From Lichina pygmaea (lineage: Eukaryota; Ascomycota; Lichinomycetes; Lichinales; Lichinaceae), in assembly GCA_963422465.1 (NCBI GenBank), contig OY730171.1, positions 4,050,202-4,114,201 on the forward strand: a stretch of DNA of 64,000 nucleotides, written 5' to 3'. The notes under the pieces were generated by a model. The model was not told the DNA's origin. It did no database searches and saw only the letters and a program-made list of their open reading frames with translations. Within the stretch, counting starts at the first letter, position 1. Every line of letters starts with the position of its first letter. A program made the position numbers and the translations under genes. Shown here in pieces: positions 56,546-64,000 of this stretch.

Positions 56546-57229
56546 TCATCGACGATAGCCAAACAGTTTGGCGGCCAGGCGATCGGCGGCGCCCAGCTGC
56601 AGCGGTTTGTCCGAGTACTGGAGGTCCGGCCTCGTCAACGACAGGGCCGACACCGACGTCAACAGCGGTGCCTCCGACTGCGACGTGTGGATCGACTCCC
56701 TCTTGGTGCGGTTGCCAGAGCCGCCGATGCCGACGTGATGGCACGCCGACACGCCGCCGCCGACGCCGTCGCCACCACTTGGCTGGTGGTGGTGGTGATG
56801 GTGGTGGTGGTGGAAGTGGGTCCCTGCGCGATGTTCGGCCGGCGATATCGCGGGGCTGCTGCTGTTGCCATGCGCCGTCGGTGCTATCGATCGGTTGCCT
56901 GCCCCGCCGATGCCGGTGCGGAAGGGCCGCTTGCAACGGTCGACCAGCGACACGCGCAGCGAGTTGGGCGGGTGTAGGCTCGGGTCCATCTTGCGATAGT
57001 TGCCCTTGCCACCGATGCCGGTGCGGACATAGCGCCTCGAGGGGCTGTTGGCGGTCTTCGTCGTGTTCGCCGCCGCCGCCGCCGCCGCCGCTGCTAACGC
57101 GGCCGGTGAAGCCGTCGACGACGATGCGTCGGTGTTAGACGACATGCTGTCGCTTCCGGACCCCAGCGACGATGAGACGGACGTTTCGCCTCCAGGCAGA
57201 GATGGCGGCGGCATTGTTTCCTGATACAT
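56546..57229 (-). CDS. DUF3602 repeat protein
   Basis: 227 aa, single exon. It carries the repeated G-[IL]-G-G-x-G-N motif of the DUF3602 family three times: RYVRTGIGGKGNYR, PFRTGIGGAGNRS and HVGIGGSGNRT. The protein is otherwise disordered: Ser/Thr-rich N-terminus, poly-Ala, and a run of nine His after HRAGTHF. It ends with LQYSDKPLQLGAADRLAAKLFGYRR, a tail typical of the family. The function of the family is not known to me; it is confined to fungi, and the proteins look cytosolic and intrinsically disordered. The homopolymers are GC-triplet microsatellites and may vary in length. Confidence 0.85.
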   Translation of the reverse strand: MYQETMPPPSLPGGETSVSSSLGSGSDSMSSNTDASSSTASPAALAAAAAAAAANTTKTANSPSRRYVRTGIGGKGNYRKMDPSLHPPNSLRVSLVDRCKRPFRTGIGGAGNRSIAPTAHGNSSSPAISPAEHRAGTHFHHHHHHHHHQPSGGDGVGGGVSACHHVGIGGSGNRTKRESIHTSQSEAPLLTSVSALSLTRPDLQYSDKPLQLGAADRLAAKLFGYRR

Positions 57230-59300
57230 GGCCGATTGTTTCCTTCCCTCTCGAGTCGTTGCCGGTCTTTGAAGGAGAGTGCTTGTGCTGTCCCAGGGCC
57301 CCGTTGTCGACGGAGTTCTCTGCCTCGGGATGACGACGGCAAACGTCGCAAAGCGCCCCCGCCTCCCAAGAGGGAAAGAGAAAGAGCTCCTACGAAGGCG
57401 TGATCAGGCTGACAATCGGCAAACGCTCCAGGCGAGAAAAGAATGCAACGGAGAATCGTCGGAGCCTGTCGTGCCGGTCTTGTCTCCCATCTGGTACGAG
57501 CCCGTCCGATGGTCCGAGCTCAAGTCGGCTCGTAGTTCTTGCCGAGATGCTGAGCAGTTGTTGTTCAAATCGAAGAGCTACGGACCCCTTTCGAATCCCA
57601 TTCGAGCTACGACGATGCAAGGGCTTTTGCTTGCTGCGAAGCGGGAAGGACGTCGTCCGCCGGCGGGACTCATCAACCCCTTTTTGCTACAGCAGAGTAC
57701 ACTATCGTTACCGTGCCGCTGCCAAAAAGCACGAGAGGGATTTAAAACGTGATGGAGTCCCACTGGGCAACTGGCATGTTCTCTTTGCGGGGAATGCTTG
57801 ATAATTGGTTCGAAACCTTGTACTCCGGAGGAGCTCATATCCTTGCGCCGTCCTCGATCGAGGCCACGCCAGAGACAACTGAGGATCCATGGCGCACGAC
57901 GCCGGCAGAGTACCGTATGCTATGGTGTGGTATGGTACGATAAGTTGATCGTACGTAACTACAAACAAGGGTCCAGACCCGAACCGAAGAGGGGAATCTT
58001 CTCCCGGCAGCCGAAGTGCCACAAGGCAGCGCAGTTCTCGTGACGCTGTCTTCTCTTCGTGCCCCCTGGCAGCCGGTTGGGTGTGTTCACCGGGGCCGCG
58101 CTGGCTGATATCAGGAAAGTCCGGGGAGCCATCTCTTGAAGGATTCGGTCAGCACGGTGAGCATCCTCCGTTTCGACAAGGGCCAGAACGTGGCGCCGCC
58201 ATGTTCTTCAGCGCTGTACGTACGTATGTACAAACGTACGTACGAGGCAAGCGTCGAAGATCGATCAGGAGAAACGGCGTAATGTGAACGGCACGGAAGT
58301 CCGCGGAGTTGTCGTCGACGGCAGCGCCTGTATTTCGCAACTTACAACTTCGAGGCGTGTCAGCCGGCGTCATTGTACGTATTACGTAATGTCCGTGGGC
58401 GCGAAAAAGCAAAAGAAGTCCCCTTGGACGGGGTTGTGCAAGCCACAGACTCGCATTGATGTGTGTGGATCGCAAAGATCTCACTAACCGTCGTTGCTTT
58501 GCTCCACTTTTACAGTGCCAATACGTACTGAAGGTAGCACGTACCTACGGTATGTGTGTGTGTTCATACGTACCTATACAGTACGTGCGGAAGCACAAGC
58601 TGTCTTGTTCACCACGGACAAGCACCAGAGAAGCCAGTCGAGGCTAATCTGGGACATATCAAGATCCGGGATAGACGAGCGGCAGACGGCAAGGGTCAGG
58701 AGTAAAAAGCAAGAGGCAAGTCTCGAATAGATTGTCCAATAGCATCGGAGCAGTCAAGCCACCTTGACTCCGGGCCTGCTGTTCCTGGGGCCAGAAGGTC
58801 TGGCCTTACGGCCCAGCCTCTTGTTGATCGTTTCCAGGCTATGTGGAGTACGTACGTATAGCTGTCGTTGATTGAGAGCTGTAGATGTCCTCAGATCCCC
58901 CACGATCTCGGTTTGGAAGGCGTTCAGGAGAAATGCACGCAATTACTAGATGCCAACTAGTAGTAAAGGAATCATTCAGTCAGCTGCACCAGCACTCTCT
59001 GGTAGAAGACCGGGCTGCTGTCGGATTAGTGCTAGTCTGAACATTTCGATTTCTGCGTGGCCAAGATGTTCTTACTTTTGCCTGTCCAACACACTCGTAC
59101 GTGCTGTATGTACAGTACTACGAGTCCTCCAATATCTTGGCGGGAACAGGCGGGTGGTGGGCCGATCGATTAGTCAGCATGGCATATCAAAGTTATCGAT
59201 ACAGTAGGTTTTTGATGTCGTCACCTACAAGCTCTTGACAATCCAGTGGACAGGATAGTCTAGCTCAGACGGCGAAGTTCTTGACCGGTCCCTACCCAGT
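57230..59300. other. Intergenic DNA with GTAC palindromes, no gene recognised
   Basis: Frames such as plus 57279-57752 and minus 57708-58022 lack domains, and I leave them out. GTAC palindromes cluster at 58215-58245, 58375-58390, 58535-58590 and 58850. It includes the upstream regions of the DUF3602 and ARD genes. Confidence 0.5.
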
Positions 59301-60108
59301 ATGAAGGCATACTGCTTCGATAATCTCCCTGTACGTAGACCTCGTCGTCGCAGGATTGGCTTCGAATGGCGTTTGGGTGTGTAAGATGTAAATCTCTCGT
59401 GCTGACGCTTGGCCGGCGTAACGTGCTGGGAACGGTCGAGGTCAAAAGGGCGACCCACGCCAGCCCCACGCCACGCCGCGCTCCGTCTCGGCCTCGGCCC
59501 TGGAAGGCCTTGGCGTCTCCTACTATCGTCTGCCGGAGCTGTCTCAGGTGGACGAGCTCGCATGCAGTCGCGGCTACATGCATCGAGATGAGATCACCGT
59601 CTCGCCGGACGCCATGGGTGGCCCAGACGCCTTCGATGCCAAGCTGATGATCTTCTTCAGCGAGCATCTGCACGAGGACGAGGAGATCCGCTACGTCTTG
59701 GATGGCACCGGATACTTTGATGTCCGCAGCAGCGACGACGAGTGGGTTCGAATCGAGCTCGAGAAGGCCGATCTCATCATCCTCCCGGCGGGCATCTACC
59801 ATCGCTTTACAACGGGCCAGGGAAACGTGAGTGGCCATTCTCCGTTACGTCAGGCTGTTGTGTGCCGGATCCCTGCAATTTCAAGACATGATAAGCCACG
59901 TCCTTTTCGAGGCACCATGCAATCACTGCAAGATCCTTGCTGCTGACAACAAACACCGCTTCACGCAATGCAGTACATCAAAGCCATGCGTCTCTTCAAA
60001 TCCGATCCGAAGTGGACACCTCTGAACCGCAGCGCCGACGTCGAGAAGAACCCTTTCCGACAAGAATATCTCCGGTCGAGGGGAGGGGATGACCTGGTGA
60101 AGGCTTAG
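59301..60108 (+). CDS. ADI1: Acireductone dioxygenase (methionine salvage)
   Basis: Cupin metalloenzyme that cleaves acireductone to the 2-keto acid precursor of methionine (Fe form) or off-pathway products (Ni form). 180 aa in three exons (59301-59330, 59449-59826, 59974-60108). It begins [10 protein letters not shown], then [28 protein letters not shown]. The metal ligands in [12 protein letters not shown] are His 83, His 85 and Glu 89, and IYHRF supplies His 128. It ends [15 protein letters not shown] and RQEYLRSR. The length equals the family norm. Intron 1 (118 bp) must end at CAAAAG to give NLPGDPRQ, another AAG acceptor. Intron 2 is 147 bp. The 10-codon first exon was accepted because its residues match the family start. 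Confidence 0.95.
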
Positions 60109-63100
60109 TCTCCAGAACGTCGAACATGGACATACGAGTATGCTCGTCTGAACGTCGACGGACGTAATGTTGAGTCGGTTCTAAAAGACGTTTCTGGTCG
60201 ATCAATACCGTCTAGTCAATCAAAACTGCCATACGCAGGTAGTATCATGTCTACAGCCGAACCAGCGAGAGGAATTCAATTATTCTTATCCCGATCGTCA
60301 CCGACAGCAATACAGCAGTCGTACGTCTTTTTTTTAATCTTTTTTGATTCTTACGAGTACTCCGATTGACTGGCGAGCTGTACAGAACTTCTAGACACAT
60401 ACCCGTCTTCCCCAGAAACTCTTTGAAGGAAGCAAATCTGAGACTTGAGAGTAAGACAAGAGGAAAATTCTTGAGGAACATCCAGTGTCTTGGGGGAGAA
60501 GTGAATCCAAAACTTTGTGGTGTCTGCAGGTAGGAGTTGATGTGCCACAGCCGTACGTCTACAGCAGCGTAAGACGATAAGCTAGGCGTGGTCCTCACTC
60601 ACTTCCACAATCTATACGTAGGATTGCTGACGAAAGTACAGCCCCAACGTCAGTGGAACACCTCACCGACCTCTGGCCTTCAACGATAGACTCCGCTATG
60701 GAACTATTCGTCTGACCACACGACGATGACGAAGTAAATGAGCTTTGCCGTCGAGTGTGCCTCGACGCGACGACAAAGCTGGTAACAACGTTTGGGGATC
60801 ATACGATTAGTAGATGAATAGAAGTCCTGAGCTTTGCCTGATCGATTCGCTCTACAGCCACGGCCGGGGGCCTCGTCAGCCCACGTCGCCGCTTCGTCTT
60901 CGAGGAACCCATCGAGCCTGCAGAGCCACGCTGACGGTAGGATGTCTTTGTTTTCTTCGACCCCTATCCCTCGGTCTGATTGCAAACGCCGTGGTCAGCT
61001 GGCCTGCTTCTAGCCTGCTTCTGCTATGAAAACTTGGACATCTCCGCGGGAGACGAGAGTGGCTGCCACGGCTCGTCCTTCGACGGGCTTGCTGGGTCCA
61101 CTACGGTACTCTCCTGCTTACGTCGATGAGAACTACGTAGTCTCCTTTCTCCTCTTGTACTCGAAGGTCTGAGAACGAAGCTGACGGTCTTTCCAGCACA
61201 TATCTCAGACTACCTTATCCACCACCGAGGGCGAAGAAGTCCTAGGCATTCTGCCGGTAGGACTGCTGTGGTGACTCCTGAGAAAGAAGACGAAGAGCAG
61301 AGAAAGGGCTACAGTATGTATCCTCGCGGGATGGAATGATCTCGACGAGGTCGATGACAGACGGAATGAGGACGAGTCGTCGCCCACTGTAGGACTCAAA
61401 TCTGTCTCTCGAGTCGTCTGAAGAAGTTGCTCTTTGTTGTTGGGATAATCGGTGTCGGTGACACTTCAGAATGACGAGGCACTTAGAAGACAATAGGATC
61501 TTGTATTCAATAGGATGTACTAAGACATTCGTCTACAATGAAAAATGAGAAAACCTTCCTTCCTCCCAATCTAGGGTTAGCGCCCTTCTGTAAGTCACGT
61601 GGTATGACGTTGCAGATCGCCCAACTTCAACATTTGTCTCCTCGCCTGCCGGGTCACGTGCCCCCCCCGGGTTGGCAAATACGGTACGTATTACATCACC
61701 TGACCTTGAGCTTGGGGACACTACTGACGCAGGCATCAGCCTGTTTTTCGTCAAGCATCACTTGCTCTCCAATGACCCTGATGGAAATCATCCCAAATCC
61801 CAAAATGTTGAAGACGGCAAAGTGCAAGTCATCGTTCAACCCGAGCTCAGACACTACCGGTACGGTACCGTATACACTTGCTGTACGTTGTGTGCCGGTA
61901 CCGGTAATGTGTACTGTGTACCACTGGTGACTTCACAAATTCCTTATTCTTCCCAGCTTTGTCTCGACAGAACAGAACAGCCCATATCCAGCTGCAAGAC
62001 CAAGAGATCATCTACCCCAACCTACTCAATATACTCGTAGTCGTGATGGTCGAGACACGCATCTCTGCTAATCCTTGAGGAAGGGCTATATGTGTCATCG
62101 CTAGGATGAACTGTCATCCTCGAGAAGCTAATTACCCCCGACCATGGACAAGTCATTGAATTAAGGTAGTGTTGGGAGTTCCATTGCAAGGATATGTGCT
62201 CAGGAGTCAGTGCCAAGAGGTCAACGCCGAGGAGTCTCTCGGGTTGTTGTTGACATGGGTCAGGTCAAGTCAGATGAGATCAAGTCAAGCTCCCTTGACA
62301 GGTCAACTTCTTCGATAAGGAGTGAGTACCGCGCCCATGATGATCGTGACTACAAGTAATCAAGTACGATGGAAGCAGAGTTGGTACAGTAAGTCCAGTA
62401 ACGTACCAACTGAACTGTCAGTAGTTAGCAGCTTCATCTCTAGCAGCATTAGTCCTTGAACGTCAACAACATGCACAGAATTTCTCGATATGGAAGCTCA
62501 AGTTACATGAGAATTGAACAGTACTTTATTGTACAGCGGCACACGTAGAAAGTCTTGACGACCTTTCTGATTCTACTTTTACCTCCTCCCCCCAAACATC
62601 GAAAAAGCAGTGGACTGCTTGTAAACATGTGCAGAGGAAAAGGGAGAGGGAAAGGGCTGCGGAGTGCGGTCACGAATCGAGAGAAGTGGGCATGGTAGGA
62701 TACAACTGTTGTGATGGGAGAACAGGGAAAAGGTCTTCGCAAGACTGGTGTGCATCAAGTGAGCGATCAGCCAGCGCAAGCCCTCCTGTGAAGAGTACAC
62801 CAGCGTGGCCGCCCAGAAAGAACACACTCCCCTCCCAGCTAAGCCGCAAGTGTATGCTCCGCCAATTCGAGATGCAGAAGAGAAGAAGGAAAAGTGTGGA
62901 AAGAAGTGAATGTACCCGGTTCTGTGACGGATGGCTTAGTGCAAGGGGTGATGTCGGGCTTGTGGAGGAAGGTGCAAGCTGGGAATCGGGGTGTCTGTAA
63001 TGGGATTGTTGTCATGTGCATCGAGAGTATGCGTGATGGCGATGGATGGCCGAGGGCGCATCCTGGGCTGTCTACTGCACACCCTTTCAGATCCATCGTC

Positions 63101-63217
63101 GCGGTGGAAAAATGTGCTGGTGGTGCCGACGAAGCGGTCCTGTGAGGTCGACGACGAACGTGGTAACGAGGTAGCGGGACAGGCGCTTGAGGACCGAGCC
63201 GCTGGGAGGGCTGGCGA
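60109..63217. other. Intergenic DNA between ADI1 and SMI1, no gene recognised
   Basis: About 3.1 kb of mixed composition with only short frames lacking domains (for example minus 60704-60985 and plus 61538-61930). CACGTG cores lie near 61598 and 61654. A GTAC/CCGGTAC palindrome block lies near 61857-61910. The last 600 bp would be the SMI1 3' flank. Confidence 0.5.
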
Positions 63218-64000
63218 TCAGAGCTCCACCGTCCTGAGTTCGTTCTCGGCCTTCTTCTCGGCGGGACCACCGTCCACCCGACCCACTCGGTCCACCACAT
63301 CCATGCCGAGCCCCTTGACTGCTCCGTTCGAGGCCGGCGCACCCCGGGCTTCGTCGCCGCCGGACCGAGCCGTCGCTTCCCTCTTTCCTGTGTCGAGAGG
63401 CTCCACCGGCGTCGGCGCGTCGATGAGCTTGCTGGCTTTGCGGAGGCTGCTCACGGGCGTCGCCGACCTCGAGCCGAGGCCGATGTGGGTCGGCACCGCG
63501 GCCGGAATCTCCTCCGAGACCTTGGCCAGAGGGCTCGACCGGCCGGTCCGGGACATGGGGCTCGCGCCGACGCCGTGGCCGGCGAACCGTTGCCGCGGCC
63601 GACCGCGCTCGAACTCGGCCCCCAGCGGACTCGCCCTCGGCGACGGTCCGTCCGCGCCGGTGCCGCCCTTGGCGCCGGCGTCCGCGTTCGCGTTCGCGTT
63701 GGGGTTGCTGGTCACGATCGGGCGCGGTTTCGGCTTGGCCAGGCGGGGGCCGTACTTCTGATCGGCCCGGGATCTGAGCACGTCGAGGTAGGACGGATCG
63801 GCGGTCTTGGACCGGCCCTCGCGCAGCCTCAGCTCGTGGCCGTCCTCGTCGACGAACCACCTGTCGCCCTCGAGGTCGTCGGCGACGGAGGCGAGGAAGG
63901 CGGCCCAGGATCGGGCGACGACGTACTTGCAGTCGAAGTCGCGGCCGAAGACGATGACCTGCCCCCAGGTCCCCGCCGGTCCGGGCGCCAGGTCGACGGC
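63218..64000 (-). CDS. SMI1: SMI1/KNR4 cell-wall assembly regulator, 5' end beyond the window
   Basis: Fungal SUKH-domain protein that couples cell-wall synthesis, the PKC/Slt2 pathway and calcineurin signalling. The frame is open from the window edge (codon phase 0 at 64000) to a stop at 63218; 260 residues are visible. The visible part contains LAPGPAGTWGQVIVFGRDFD, YVVARSWAAFLASVADDL, RWFVDEDGHELRLRE and SYLDVLRSRADQKYG, the end of the SUKH domain. A disordered tail then runs (Pro/Ser/Gly-rich, poly Asn-Ala) to ENELRTVEL. The C-terminal disordered region is a known feature of Knr4. The start and the first half of the domain lie beyond the window. Confidence 0.92.
   Translation of the reverse strand, partial: AVDLAPGPAGTWGQVIVFGRDFDCKYVVARSWAAFLASVADDLEGDRWFVDEDGHELRLREGRSKTADPSYLDVLRSRADQKYGPRLAKPKPRPIVTSNPNANANADAGAKGGTGADGPSPRASPLGAEFERGRPRQRFAGHGVGASPMSRTGRSSPLAKVSEEIPAAVPTHIGLGSRSATPVSSLRKASKLIDAPTPVEPLDTGKREATARSGGDEARGAPASNGAVKGLGMDVVDRVGRVDGGPAEKKAENELRTVEL

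Overview
The window is nuclear DNA of a filamentous ascomycete (Pezizomycotina). The genes carry short GT-AG introns, mostly 46-120 bp and often with a GCTGAC-like branch site. Several proteins have a fungal character: GPI-type yapsin, Ale1-type MBOAT acyltransferase, CAF16-type ABC ATPase, DUF3602 repeat protein, SMI1/KNR4 and a serine/proline-rich two-membrane-segment protein. The class cannot be told from sequence alone. Intergenic DNA is unusually long and rich in microsatellites and GTAC-type palindromes. No rRNA, tRNA, CRISPR, virus-like element or secondary-metabolite cluster was recognised.

Layout: 0-2.7 kb, repeat-rich DNA with two small transposon relics. 2.7-4.4 kb, secreted aspartic protease (-). 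4.4-6.9 kb, repeat mosaic. 7.0-9.5 kb, RFC4 clamp-loader subunit (+) converging on the RCE1 CAAX protease (-). 12.2-18.7 kb, serine/proline-rich membrane protein (+) converging on VPS45 (-) across a 255-bp CT repeat. 18.9-19.8 kb, a compact transposon-like element with nearly perfect 148-bp inverted repeats. 20.3-25.5 kb, ALE1 (+) then MTO1 (+). 26.6-29.7 kb, nuclear cap-binding CBP80 (-). 31.4-33.3 kb, GSK3 kinase (-). 33.3-42.1 kb, gene-poor. 42.1-43.3 kb, TOM40 (-). 44.8-47.1 kb, 6-phosphofructo-2-kinase (+). 47.5-51.3 kb, divergent URM1 (-) and ELP2 (+). 51.6-53.1 kb, CAF16 (-). 53.6-55.1 kb, F-box protein (+). 56.5-57.2 kb, DUF3602 protein (-). 59.3-60.1 kb, acireductone dioxygenase (+). 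63.2-64.0 kb, SMI1/KNR4 (-), cut by the window edge.

The genes are mostly single-copy housekeeping functions: DNA replication, prenyl-protein processing, vesicle fusion, phospholipid remodelling, mRNA cap binding, mitochondrial import, glycolytic control, methionine salvage and cell-wall signalling. One functional grouping stands out. Three genes act on the wobble uridine (U34) of tRNAs. URM1 (2-thiolation) and ELP2 (mcm5 side chain) are head to head over 184 bp, and MTO1 makes the mitochondrial counterpart modification. Exon borders were placed by eye from splice signals and protein-family conservation. Reading frames close exactly across all introns listed, except the unresolved first exon of RCE1 and the truncated SMI1.
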